A stretch of 43,411 bases of DNA from Bacillota bacterium (GTDB lineage: Bacteria; Bacillota; Clostridia; Lachnospirales; Lachnospiraceae): assembly GCA_023418475.1 (NCBI GenBank), contig JAEZZO010000086.1:1-43411 (forward strand). Direction: 5' to 3'. Both the position numbers and the translations under genes were made by a program. The notes below the pieces were generated by a model. The model was not told where the DNA came from and did no database searches. It saw only the letters and a list, made by a program, of their open reading frames with translations. Of this stretch, positions 35,687 to 43,411 are shown in pieces (the stretch's first letter is position 1; each line of letters opens with the position of its first letter).

Positions 35687-35715
35687 TACAAAAGTGTACC
35701 CCGCACACCTTTGTA
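35687..35715 (-). promoter_or_regulatory. Intercistronic hairpin upstream of the Wzy-like gene
   Basis: On the minus strand, TACAAAGGTGT and ACACTTTTGTA form an 11-bp stem (one G-U pair) with a 7-base loop. It has no U-tract. It could be an RNA processing or stability element. Confidence 0.35.
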
Positions 35716-35779
35716 ATCATAATAATAAAAACATCTTTATTTCTCACCCGAAGCGGCGCGCACTACATAATCTCAATTC

Positions 35780-36844
35780 TTATCCTGGGTTATTTTTCTT
35801 TTCCAGGATTACATGATAATGCTTTAATTGCCGGTTAATATATTTGCACAACACAAAGAAGATCAATGATAATATAGCGGTTGACACAAGAAAACAGATT
35901 ATCGCCTGATATGATATATGATTAAGCATCGGAAAAGTAAATGCATGCAGCAGATATATTTGGAATGCTATTGTTCCGATTGCGCGTATGGGATAGAAAA
36001 TTACTGCCTTGCCGTTCCAAATGATCTTACTGGATAAAATGATGATATATAGCGCAAACATCAAATACATACAAAGTTCATATAAGGTGGCTGCTTTTAC
36101 GGGCAATCCGCGTATGATGTAGGTCTGTTTTAAGGCGAGGATACCCACTGCAAGAACCAGGGGAATATTCCAGACTAATCTTGTTGCTGCTAAATGAACT
36201 AATCTCCTGCTTACATCCTCTTTATAAATTGATAGCATTACACCAAGAATAAATGAAAAGGCCTGCTGTGCCGGTAACATGTTTAACACAAAAAACAAAA
36301 ATATTGAAATAATAATATAAAGGCCATATTTATAACTTGTTTCATTTACGATGCGATTGATAATAAAATAAATAAAATACCATAAAAAAATAAAACTCAT
36401 ATACCACCCGAAAGGATGCATTGAATGTATCAGCAGTAAATCTTCTGTAACACTCTTGAGGGTGATATTTTTATATACGAAAAGATATCCGATTATCTCA
36501 ATCAATAAATAAGGGATATATGCACCGGTAACTCTTTTAAACCAGAAGTTTTTCATACCATTCTTTTGATAAGATTCATTTAATCCATATCCGGATAGAA
36601 TAAGAAAGATAGCTACGCCAATTCCACCTAACGGATTAAGGTATCGAACACCGAATTTATTGCCCATATGTGCAAATATAATAAGTAAAATAGACACTGC
36701 TTTCAGTGCATTCGTGTGATAAAATCCAAATAGCTCTGTTTCCTTCTCTATACTTTTATAATTATTCTGCCGTATCTTCTCATATAAGAATACGCTTGTA
36801 TAACAAGTCAGAAATAGTATAATACTGAATGCAATCCAATTCAC
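35780..36844 (-). CDS. Acyltransferase family 3 membrane protein (OafA-like)
   Basis: The 354-residue, ~10-helix protein has the acyltransferase-3 signature FGFYHTNALKAVSILLIIFA followed by HMGNKFG and FLILSGYGLNESYQK. The His of LIIFAHMG is the usual catalytic His. Such enzymes acetylate or acylate sugars of surface glycans in the membrane. The start is GTG at 36844, with GAGGA 9 bases upstream, 12 bases after the stop of the previous gene, so they are co-transcribed and probably translationally linked. Confidence 0.88.
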   Translation of the reverse strand: MNWIAFSIILFLTCYTSVFLYEKIRQNNYKSIEKETELFGFYHTNALKAVSILLIIFAHMGNKFGVRYLNPLGGIGVAIFLILSGYGLNESYQKNGMKNFWFKRVTGAYIPYLLIEIIGYLFVYKNITLKSVTEDLLLIHSMHPFGWYMSFIFLWYFIYFIINRIVNETSYKYGLYIIISIFLFFVLNMLPAQQAFSFILGVMLSIYKEDVSRRLVHLAATRLVWNIPLVLAVGILALKQTYIIRGLPVKAATLYELCMYLMFALYIIILSSKIIWNGKAVIFYPIRAIGTIAFQIYLLHAFTFPMLNHISYQAIICFLVSTAILSLIFFVLCKYINRQLKHYHVILEKKNNPG

Positions 36845-36856
36845 GATGTCATATCC

Positions 36857-37687
36857 TCACTTTACATCAATGTTATTTTTAGCAGCAACCCCTAAATCAC
36901 TGTGTAAAAAAGCTCTAATTCCCGTAAACATTAGGATACATGCCTGAAAAAATCTTATATCCCTCTTGAACGAAGCATATTTTCTAAGTGCGAATTGCAG
37001 ACAAAATAAATAGGCATGAAATCCAAAAGCACAACAGGCAAATGCCCCTTTATCTAAAAAATATTTTTCTGTATATCCTGTAAACCAGAAGGATCCCTCC
37101 TGCTTCACATGAGCGATAACCTCCTTTGACATATAAACCCTTAATCCGGCTTTCAAGCAATCGATTAAAAAGAGGCTGTCTTCTCCGCTGCTATAGACTG
37201 CTCCTCCTCCGAATAATAGGCTGAAGAAAATATTGGCTTTCAGAATGGCAGATCTTCGAACAGCAATATTAACAGCTCCAAATCTCAGACAATTCCATAT
37301 ATGACATCTTCGATTTTTTATGATATTAGCTGTTGGCCTCCCGGTATTTAAGCTGGGTACATTAAAAACTATGACATCTGCTTTTTTATTTTGGTGAAAA
37401 GCATTCTTTACAAGTTGTGAATAATTATCAACATACACAATATCTTCATCTGCAAACAAACAGATGTCTGCTTTCGCTCTCATGAGCGCACTGTTTCTGC
37501 TAAGTCCGACTCCGCGCTCATGAAAGGATAGGAAATCAATATGATATCCGTTATATTCAATTTCCCGGAATTCATTTCGTTCACACTGATTTATAAGAAT
37601 TGCATCAGAATGCAGATTCATTTTTTGGGGGCTGTTGAAATCTGTCTGGTACATAGTCGATGCCAGTACCTGCAAAGATAAATCCAT
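36857..37687 (-). CDS. Glycosyltransferase family 2-like
   Basis: The 276-residue product has a GT-A core: GVGLSRNSALMRAKADICLF, then ADEDIVY as the DXD-like motif, and EDSLFLIDCLKAGL for the catalytic Asp region. The N-terminal Rossmann strands are shorter than usual (it starts LQVLASTMYQTDF, with no canonical VSIIIPxYN), so it may be a minimal variant. ATG at 37687 has GGAGG at 8 bases; an ATG at 37702 lies on the RBS itself. It is a repeat-unit glycosyltransferase by context. Confidence 0.82.
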   Translation of the reverse strand: MDLSLQVLASTMYQTDFNSPQKMNLHSDAILINQCERNEFREIEYNGYHIDFLSFHERGVGLSRNSALMRAKADICLFADEDIVYVDNYSQLVKNAFHQNKKADVIVFNVPSLNTGRPTANIIKNRRCHIWNCLRFGAVNIAVRRSAILKANIFFSLLFGGGAVYSSGEDSLFLIDCLKAGLRVYMSKEVIAHVKQEGSFWFTGYTEKYFLDKGAFACCAFGFHAYLFCLQFALRKYASFKRDIRFFQACILMFTGIRAFLHSDLGVAAKNNIDVK

Positions 37688-37768
37688 GCACCTAACCTCC
37701 ATGCAGTTTATTTTTACTTATCTATACTATCTTTTCATAATCTTATTAAGAAGTTATCAACCATCGTG

Positions 37769-38968
37769 TTACTGCTGCCCTTCATGCAGTTTCTGAACAA
37801 TTTCAAGATATGTCTTATCCCGATCGAATAATTCTTCTGCCATTCTTCTGTTGTTTTTACCTTTCTGCTTTCGTTTGTATTCATCGGTCATGAGCAGCAG
37901 CATTTTCTCGGCAACGTCCTCAGAATCACCACAGTTACAGTTGTATCCTGCATCATAATGCATCATTAAATCACGATATTCCTCACATTCCTGAGTATTA
38001 ATGACCGGAAGACTTGCTGCCGCATAATCAGCAACCTTATTTATAATACTTCCGGCAGCCCCTTTTATAATTGGATTTACCGCAATATCGCAATTTTTTA
38101 ACAGCGAAACCATATTTTCATATTTCAGACGTCCTGTAAATTGCACCTCTATACCGCAATGGCCGGCATAACCTTCAAATTCTTTTCTCTTGGGTCCATC
38201 CCCCATAATAAGAAATCGAAAAGGCTTGCTGTAATTATAACGAACTATTTTTAAGGCTTTAAAAATACAGGGTAAATCATAGTTGTAACCCAAGGTGCCA
38301 ATATAAACAAAAGTAACTGTCTCTAAATCATGTAAATTTGCTGGAGGAACTGCATCAAACTTATCTATTTGTGTTCCAAGATAGACACACAGGGGCATAT
38401 TATCCTTACTGTTACATATTTTTGCACGCGTAATATAAGTTTTCGAAACAGCTATGATTTTGTCTGCATTTGTATAGATAAAATCGGCTTTCTTTTGAAA
38501 AGGATGATAAATCAGATCTCCGGCTAAGACAGGGTTGAATTTTATTTTAAATGCTTCCGGCCACAAATCCTGAATATCCAGCACTGCAGTAATACTATGC
38601 AAGTTTGCATAGGCTATACTTTCATATGCAACGTCCAGAGAAGGAACTACACAGTATATTAGATCGGGAGGATCATGCTCCTTCAGGTAATCCCGCAACC
38701 TAAGTCCCAAAAGATAGTGGCTTCGTATTCTTGATAAGGAAATATTATTCTTATAACTGCTCTCATGCAGGAATGTCACCTTATACGGAAGCTTACTGTA
38801 GGAATTCTCATTCATCTTTCGGTAGATTTTACCGGCGTGATAATAATCGGATGTAATTAATTCCACCTTATCACCATCTTTTGCCAAAAGCCCTGCAAGA
38901 TAACAAAATCGGCAATTTCCTTCTTCTTCCGGCATAATCGCAAAGTTGGAAATGATAAGAATTTTCAT
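37769..38968 (-). CDS. Glycosyltransferase family 4, WbuB-like
   Basis: The 399-residue GT-B enzyme has ILIISNFAIMPEEEGNC at the start, AVLDIQDLWPEAF in the middle (typical of WbuB/CapM-like GT4 enzymes), FVYIGTLGYNYDL, MGDGPKRKEFE, and GAAGSIINKVADYAAASLPV. WbuB transfers L-FucNAc in E. coli O26. The adjacent capE belongs to UDP-L-FucNAc synthesis and overlaps this start (TAATG), so an L-FucNAc transferase is a reasonable guess, not proven. The coupling also supports the start. Confidence 0.87.
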   Translation of the reverse strand: MKILIISNFAIMPEEEGNCRFCYLAGLLAKDGDKVELITSDYYHAGKIYRKMNENSYSKLPYKVTFLHESSYKNNISLSRIRSHYLLGLRLRDYLKEHDPPDLIYCVVPSLDVAYESIAYANLHSITAVLDIQDLWPEAFKIKFNPVLAGDLIYHPFQKKADFIYTNADKIIAVSKTYITRAKICNSKDNMPLCVYLGTQIDKFDAVPPANLHDLETVTFVYIGTLGYNYDLPCIFKALKIVRYNYSKPFRFLIMGDGPKRKEFEGYAGHCGIEVQFTGRLKYENMVSLLKNCDIAVNPIIKGAAGSIINKVADYAAASLPVINTQECEEYRDLMMHYDAGYNCNCGDSEDVAEKMLLLMTDEYKRKQKGKNNRRMAEELFDRDKTYLEIVQKLHEGQQ

Positions 38969-40002
38969 TACGAATCACACTTTCCGGACAGGTAGGACGA
39001 CAATTCTGTTCGTACATATTCCAGTTCCATAAATTTATCTTTCACTTGCGCCATATTAAGCCTGGTTGTATTATTTGAGTTATATTCTATCTGGGAAGAT
39101 AATAAACAACTGCCGTTACTAAAATACTTATCATAATTTAAATCTCTTGTATCTGCCGGTATTCGGTAGAAATTCCCCATATCCTGCGCGACTAGGTATT
39201 CTTCTCTGGTTAAAAGAGTTTCATACTCCTTCTCACCATGACGCGTTCCGATTATCCTGATTTCACTATCGGAGTGAAATAATTCTTTCAGCGCCCCTGC
39301 AAGATCGCCGATTGTGGAGGCCGGAGCTTTCTGAACCATAATATCTCCGGCATGTGCATTCTGGAATGCAAATAGAACTAATTCAACGGCTTCCTCCAGA
39401 CTCATTAAAAAACGCGTCATATTGGGATTAGTCACAGTTATTGGCTGATGATTTTTTATCTGCTCAATAAAGGCAGGAATGACGGAACCTCTTGAAGCCA
39501 TAACATTACCGTATCTTGTTGCGCAAATCAGGGTATTGTACGGATCCACTGTCTTTGATTTTGCCACCATTACTTTCTCAAGCATTGCTTTTGAGATTCC
39601 CATCGCATTAATCGGATAAGCTGCTTTGTCTGTTGACAGACATATTACTTTACGGACTTTGCAATCTATTGCGGCAGTGAGCACATTATCTGTTCCGAGT
39701 ATATTGGTTTTCACTGCTTCAAGCGGAAAAAATTCGCAGGATGGTACCTGTTTTAATGCAGCTGCATGAAAAATATAATCCACACCATACATGGCATTCC
39801 GTATGGAAGAAATATCCCGGATATCGCCGATGTAAAATTTTATTTTATCATTCTGATAAATTCTTCGCATATCATCCTGCTTTTTTTCATCTCTTGAAAA
39901 AATACGAATTTCTTTGATATCTGTATCTAAAAACCTCTTTAAAACGGCATTGCCGAAGCTTCCGGTACCGCCGGTAATAAGGAGTGTTTGATTTTGAAAC
40001 AT
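38968..40002 (-). CDS. capE: CapE: UDP-GlcNAc 4,6-dehydratase/5-epimerase
   Basis: The 344-residue soluble SDR enzyme has GGTGSFG (11-17, NAD(P) binding), FHAAALKQVPSCEF (79-91) and STDK (123-126) with Met134-Xaa3-Lys138 in place of Tyr-Xaa3-Lys, as in CapE/WbjB. It performs the first step toward UDP-L-FucNAc. ATG at 40002 follows GGAGG at 7 bases; 13 upstream codons lack an RBS. CapF and CapG lie 16 kb downstream on the same strand. Its stop overlaps the next gene's start. It is shorter than, and lacks the membrane part of, the WbpM-type gene at the other end of the locus. Confidence 0.92.
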   Translation of the reverse strand: MFQNQTLLITGGTGSFGNAVLKRFLDTDIKEIRIFSRDEKKQDDMRRIYQNDKIKFYIGDIRDISSIRNAMYGVDYIFHAAALKQVPSCEFFPLEAVKTNILGTDNVLTAAIDCKVRKVICLSTDKAAYPINAMGISKAMLEKVMVAKSKTVDPYNTLICATRYGNVMASRGSVIPAFIEQIKNHQPITVTNPNMTRFLMSLEEAVELVLFAFQNAHAGDIMVQKAPASTIGDLAGALKELFHSDSEIRIIGTRHGEKEYETLLTREEYLVAQDMGNFYRIPADTRDLNYDKYFSNGSCLLSSQIEYNSNNTTRLNMAQVKDKFMELEYVRTELSSYLSGKCDS

Positions 40003-40142
40003 GTTTTCGCCTCCATAAACAATATATTTTATCTTTGGCATTTATTTCTGCAGAGCTGGAAAGCCGACGTCAGTTGAAATATGAACAGTTAGCTATGATT
40101 AATTCCCTGTTACCTTTCTATTTTTACGATATCGTTTAATTG

Positions 40143-41558
40143 TCAGCTCTGCTTTCTATATTTCACATAATAATTACTTGATTTCTTTTTATATTCATTC
40201 TCCGGATTAGTACCGTTAATAATAAATCCAAGAATATTCGCATCCGAAAATCTGTATTTGGCCAATGCTTTCGCTATATTCGGGTGCGTTGTGGAACCTT
40301 CCCTTACTATAATTACGATACCGTCAACCATTTTCATCAGACTAAGTGAATCAGATACGATATTAACCGGTGGAGTATCAATAATAATATAATCAAACTC
40401 CTTTTCCAACTTCCTAATTAAATCATACATTTGTGAACTACCAAGCAGTTCGGTAGGATTTGGCGGTAAGGCACCCATTGGAATAATTTGAAGGTTCGGA
40501 TAAACAGTGTTCTGTATTATTTCTCCTTCATTTGCTTCTTCAGATAATATATCGCTTAATCCGGGACCACCCTTTACTTTATAGAAATTGTGTAAAACAC
40601 CTTTTCTTAAATCTGCATCAATTACAAGAACGCGAGCTCCAGTTTGAGATATCGTAATTGCAAGGTTGCTGCAGATTGTGCTTTTTCCATCATCCGGTAA
40701 TGGACTTGTTATGATAATCTTCTTACAACTTTCTTTTCTGAGCGTAAAACGTAAATTAGCACGTATTGTATGAAAAGCTTCATTTATCATAAATCTAATA
40801 TCTTCATTTATAGTGCTTTGGTTTTTATTTAATTTAGCAAATCTTCCAATTATTGGCATTTTTGTTATGAAAAATAGTTTTTTATGCTTAATTAAATTGT
40901 AATTCGGTATTGCTCCCAGAACCGGAATATCATATTTGTTTTTTAGATCCTCCTCATTTCGCAATATGACATTACTAACCTCTAAAAGGAAAATAATTAT
41001 GATTGATACTAATACTCCCAACAAACCTCCTATTATTGTGTTTTTTCTAATAGCAGGACCAGAGGGTTTTGTTGGAAAGGTGACCGGATCCACAATACTG
41101 ATTTGGGCAGTACTCTTTATATTTTTAATTATGATAGGTGCTATTTTTTGCATTGTTTCAACTATTTTATAGGTATTCTCCTGGTTATTGGCAGAGACAC
41201 TTATCTTAAAAACTTCAGTATTATTTACAGAAGCTATTGTTGTTAAGTTTTTGAGTTGATTTACATCATAATTGAGACCGCTCTCCTTGATTACCTGTTC
41301 ATAAAATTGCTTTGTTTGCAATAAGCTGATGTATGTCATAACAACCTTCTGTGCGTAGGTTAATTCATTTAAATCGGCAGCGGAAACAGGGTTGTTATCA
41401 TTGGAATTAACATAAAGCTGTACAGAAGCTGTGTATATTGGATCAGTAAAAAAGCGGTTTATCACGTAAAAAGAACCCGAGCCAATAATTATACAAATTA
41501 TGATAAGAAGAATACGTTTCTTAAATAATACAAACAGATCTGTTATTGAAAGCTCCAT
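40143..41558 (-). CDS. Fused Wzz / BY-kinase (capsule chain-length and tyrosine kinase)
   Basis: The 471-residue product joins a Wzz-type membrane adaptor (helix ~16-35, extracytoplasmic domain, proline-rich KPSGP before a second helix ~174-195) to a cytoplasmic BY-kinase: Walker A TSPLPDDGKST (~284-294), Walker A' VLVIDADLRK (~310-319), Walker B YIIIDTPP (~390-397). In many Firmicutes these are separate (CpsC/CpsD). The Walker A reads DDGKST instead of the usual GEGKST. The C-terminal tail is short, with a few tyrosines (Y456, 463, 464, 467) that may be autophosphorylated. It probably controls polymer length and export with Wzx/Wzy. RBS GGGAGGA at 7 bases. It precedes capE. Confidence 0.9.
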   Translation of the reverse strand: MELSITDLFVLFKKRILLIIICIIIGSGSFYVINRFFTDPIYTASVQLYVNSNDNNPVSAADLNELTYAQKVVMTYISLLQTKQFYEQVIKESGLNYDVNQLKNLTTIASVNNTEVFKISVSANNQENTYKIVETMQKIAPIIIKNIKSTAQISIVDPVTFPTKPSGPAIRKNTIIGGLLGVLVSIIIIFLLEVSNVILRNEEDLKNKYDIPVLGAIPNYNLIKHKKLFFITKMPIIGRFAKLNKNQSTINEDIRFMINEAFHTIRANLRFTLRKESCKKIIITSPLPDDGKSTICSNLAITISQTGARVLVIDADLRKGVLHNFYKVKGGPGLSDILSEEANEGEIIQNTVYPNLQIIPMGALPPNPTELLGSSQMYDLIRKLEKEFDYIIIDTPPVNIVSDSLSLMKMVDGIVIIVREGSTTHPNIAKALAKYRFSDANILGFIINGTNPENEYKKKSSNYYVKYRKQS

Positions 41559-41967
41559 TTAATAATCCTCCCGTGTAAGATATTAAACTAAAATAATTTT
41601 TAGTCCCTTACTGTTATCATATGTAAAGTACCAGCTTATGGTGCTTATTGCTAATATCTCAGAAAAAATTTTATGTCTAAAATATGGTTAAATACAGGAA
41701 AGAAATAGAATGATAGCTACGATGATTGACAGAAAACGCAGAGTATTATTTATTCGCATGGACAATGATCTATTCATTTAACAACAATATAGGAACTGAA
41801 GGTGTACTTTTTAATAACGGTTCAGTCATTGAAACAGGCAGCAATACAGGAGATATAAAATGCTGCTGACATCAATAACTGAACCGTTGTATCGGAAAAT
41901 CACTTATAAATAATTCGTCTTTCCATTTATTTTTTGACGTTCAAATAATTGATACTAATAGATATAC
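41559..41967. other. Intergenic leader of the capsule operon, 409 bases
   Basis: It lies between the DegT-like gene and the Wzz/BY-kinase gene. It contains an 11-bp+ long inverted repeat (41816-41888) and a 7-bp A/T hairpin near 41587-41604, just upstream of the kinase RBS. No clear promoter or ORF with an RBS was found. Confidence 0.5.
41816..41888. repeat. Long inverted repeat in the capsule-gene leader
   Basis: AACGGTTCAGT (41816-41826) pairs with ACTGAACCGTT (41878-41888); after one mismatch ATTG/CAAT pairs again, then GCAGCA/TGCTGC inside, leaving a loop of about 17 bases. There is no U-tract on either side, so it is not a standard terminator. It may be a cis-acting leader structure or operator. 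Confidence 0.5.
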
Positions 41968-43411
41968 CTAAAATGTAATGGTATTAAAATATTCTATTGT
42001 TTTTCTCAAGATTTCTGCCTGGGTAGTTGCATCCTGTATTGTCGTAAAATTAGTATTAAAACATAATAACTTTTGCTGTAAATTTTCTGCTGCGGGACAT
42101 AATCCCTGATAGTATTTGTAACGGTTTCTATGCGATATATATTTATAACGGTTCAAAATGGAAAGTATGGTTAAAAGAGTATCTGTATAAGTTATCTTTG
42201 GAATGTCATGAAGGGGGATACCTCCCAGGGACGTGAATTTATCAAGAAACTGTGTTCTCGAGATCTGGGCGTGTTCCAGCCTCACAGCATAAGTTTGATA
42301 GGCACAATCAAATTCTTTACCGATATACTGCGGAATGAGCCAGTTAGTATTTAAAATCGCTTCCGCATATAATTTGGCTGCTGCTCTTTGATCTGCGATT
42401 ACTTCGTTCGCATATTCCAACTGACCGGAAACTATGGCTGCACAGAGTGCGGGCATACGGTAATTTAGTCCCTGGTAAGTCGGATCCTCAGAGCTGAATT
42501 TTCTTACAGAATTAGCAATATCCGGATAATCTGTCACTACCATGCTGCCTTCACAGGTATTACAGTTATTATTTAGAAAGCTGCAGCATGACACATGCCC
42601 AAGAGTGCCAGCTTTTCTATTCTTGTACGATCCAGACAGACTATCCGTAAAATCTTCAATTAACAGCAAATGGTACTTTTGGGATATTTCCATAATGGAA
42701 TCCATATCCGGAGATAGCCCGAATTGTGAAGAGGTTATAATTGCTTTTGTATGCGAAGTGATTTTCTGTCTTATGGATTCAGGAGATATTACGAACGTAT
42801 TAAAATCTATATCTGCAAATACAGGGGTTGCATTAGCAGTTACTATAGCTGTAATTAACATTTTGTTGAAGGGAGGCAGAATTACTTCATCTTCAACACC
42901 AATCCCGGCAGTTTCCAATATAGCATACACGGAGCTAACAATATCCATAAAACCAATCGCATATTTTAAACCTAACTTCTGTGCAAATGAGGCTTCCAAT
43001 GTTGGCAACCATGTTTGAGGTATAGGAATTGGCGTATCTAGTACTTCCTTTACATTCTGTAACTTTTTCAGTAAAATTGTTTCTGCAAGAGGTAATTTCT
43101 CAATTGCAGCAAAAGAAAGATCAAACTTAGCAGATGTTTCAGTGGGGAATTCTGTAAGGACTTCAGGTTTTTCAACACTGGTAGCTTTCGAGTCGGTTTC
43201 TTCTGTGGGGTTTTCTGGTGTTACAAAATCGGTAGCTTCTGAGGTTGTTTCGGCAGGGAATTGTGTAATAACTTCAGGCTTTTCAGAACCGGTCGCTTCC
43301 GGGTCGGTTTCTTCTGTGGGGTTTTCTGGTGTTACAAAATTGGTAGCTTCTGAGGCTGTTTCGTAAGGAATATCTGTAATCTCTTCAGATGGCACTGGTC
43401 CTGTAACTTCC
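41968..43411 (-). CDS. DegT/DnrJ-fold protein without the PLP lysine, with T/E/P-rich repeats (5' end outside window)
   Basis: The frame is open to the right edge; no RBS is seen for the GTG at 43395, so the true start lies outside. The first ~90 visible residues are tandem 37-residue repeats rich in Thr, Glu, Pro and Ser (SEATDFVTPENPTEETD). A DegT/DnrJ-type aminotransferase domain of ~370 residues follows. The SFxxxK position of the PLP lysine is Asn (SFLNNNCNTCEGS, codon 42565-42567), and the substrate-loop SGT motif reads FMDIVSS. The pyridine-binding Asp (LIEDFTDSL) and NYRMPALCAAIV are kept. Aminotransferase activity is thus unlikely; a binding, scaffolding or altered catalytic role is possible. 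It lies upstream of the capsule genes on the same strand. Confidence 0.75.
   Translation of the reverse strand, partial: EVTGPVPSEEITDIPYETASEATNFVTPENPTEETDPEATGSEKPEVITQFPAETTSEATDFVTPENPTEETDSKATSVEKPEVLTEFPTETSAKFDLSFAAIEKLPLAETILLKKLQNVKEVLDTPIPIPQTWLPTLEASFAQKLGLKYAIGFMDIVSSVYAILETAGIGVEDEVILPPFNKMLITAIVTANATPVFADIDFNTFVISPESIRQKITSHTKAIITSSQFGLSPDMDSIMEISQKYHLLLIEDFTDSLSGSYKNRKAGTLGHVSCCSFLNNNCNTCEGSMVVTDYPDIANSVRKFSSEDPTYQGLNYRMPALCAAIVSGQLEYANEVIADQRAAAKLYAEAILNTNWLIPQYIGKEFDCAYQTYAVRLEHAQISRTQFLDKFTSLGGIPLHDIPKITYTDTLLTILSILNRYKYISHRNRYKYYQGLCPAAENLQQKLLCFNTNFTTIQDATTQAEILRKTIEYFNTITF
43135..43386 (-). repeat. In-frame 111-bp tandem repeats
   Basis: Two full 111-bp units (43276-43386 and 43165-43275) and a partial third (43135-43164) lie in frame in the DegT-like gene; GGGGTTTTCTGGTGTTACAA recurs exactly 111 bases apart. 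More units may lie outside the window. They encode the T/E/P-rich region. Confidence 0.85.

Noticed and set aside
42542..43018. A 158-codon plus-strand open frame
   Set aside because: It is antisense to the DegT-like gene and has no RBS; the minus-strand frame has recognisable family motifs.
1..43411. CRISPR arrays, tRNA, rRNA, insertion sequences or prophage genes
   Set aside because: No repeated spacer pattern, cloverleaf, rRNA motif, transposase or integrase-like frame was seen.

Overview
The window looks like chromosomal DNA from a low-G+C Gram-positive anaerobe, most likely Clostridia and possibly Lachnospiraceae-like. This rests on strong GGAGG-type ribosome binding sites, frequent TTG/GTG starts, A+T-rich intergenic DNA, a YfhO-type surface-polymer glycosylation gene, an iron-sulfur L-cysteine desulfidase/serine dehydratase-type enzyme, and a capsule locus with a fused Wzz/BY-kinase. 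This placement is inference; no rRNA or other taxonomic marker is present. I see no tRNA, rRNA, insertion sequence, phage gene or CRISPR array. All genes but one lie on the minus strand, so the window is best read from right to left.

Right part (43411 to 18530): a surface polysaccharide (capsule/EPS) locus. It opens with a DegT-fold protein whose PLP lysine is replaced by Asn and which carries T/E/P-rich tandem repeats. A fused Wzz/BY-kinase follows, then CapE, five glycosyltransferases, an acyltransferase-3 protein, a Wzy-like polymerase and a Wzx-like flippase. Next come a polysaccharide pyruvyltransferase, a ferredoxin/FrhB-type redox protein, a WbqC-like protein, a GNAT, a VioA-like sugar aminotransferase, RmlA, CapF and CapG. 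CapE, CapF and CapG together should make UDP-L-FucNAc, and a WbuB-like glycosyltransferase next to capE is the obvious candidate to use it. RmlA and the aminotransferase point to a second, dTDP-linked 4-amino-4,6-dideoxyhexose, but the required RmlB is absent here. No priming phosphoglycosyltransferase is visible. A good intrinsic terminator after capG separates the last gene, a long WbpM/CapD-type UDP-GlcNAc 4,6-dehydratase, which ends in a perfect 26-bp inverted repeat.

Middle part (18439 to 8453): one small plus-strand membrane protein, then a minus-strand housekeeping run. This comprises a diacylglycerol-kinase-family lipid kinase, a long Lhr-type helicase, an FtsA-like ATPase with an unusual C-terminal tail, an UPF0597/CyuA-type enzyme with a hairpin in its leader, and an HPr-like protein lacking the phosphorylatable His.

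Left part (8314 to 1): cell-surface functions. There is an HxxxDG acyltransferase, a YfhO membrane protein followed by a GtrB/CsbB-type polyprenyl-phosphate glycosyltransferase (a probable teichoic-acid or surface-polymer glycosylation pair), and a secreted SLH-like protein. The SLH-like gene is preceded by an overlapping 33-codon small ORF and followed by another secreted protein that runs off the window.
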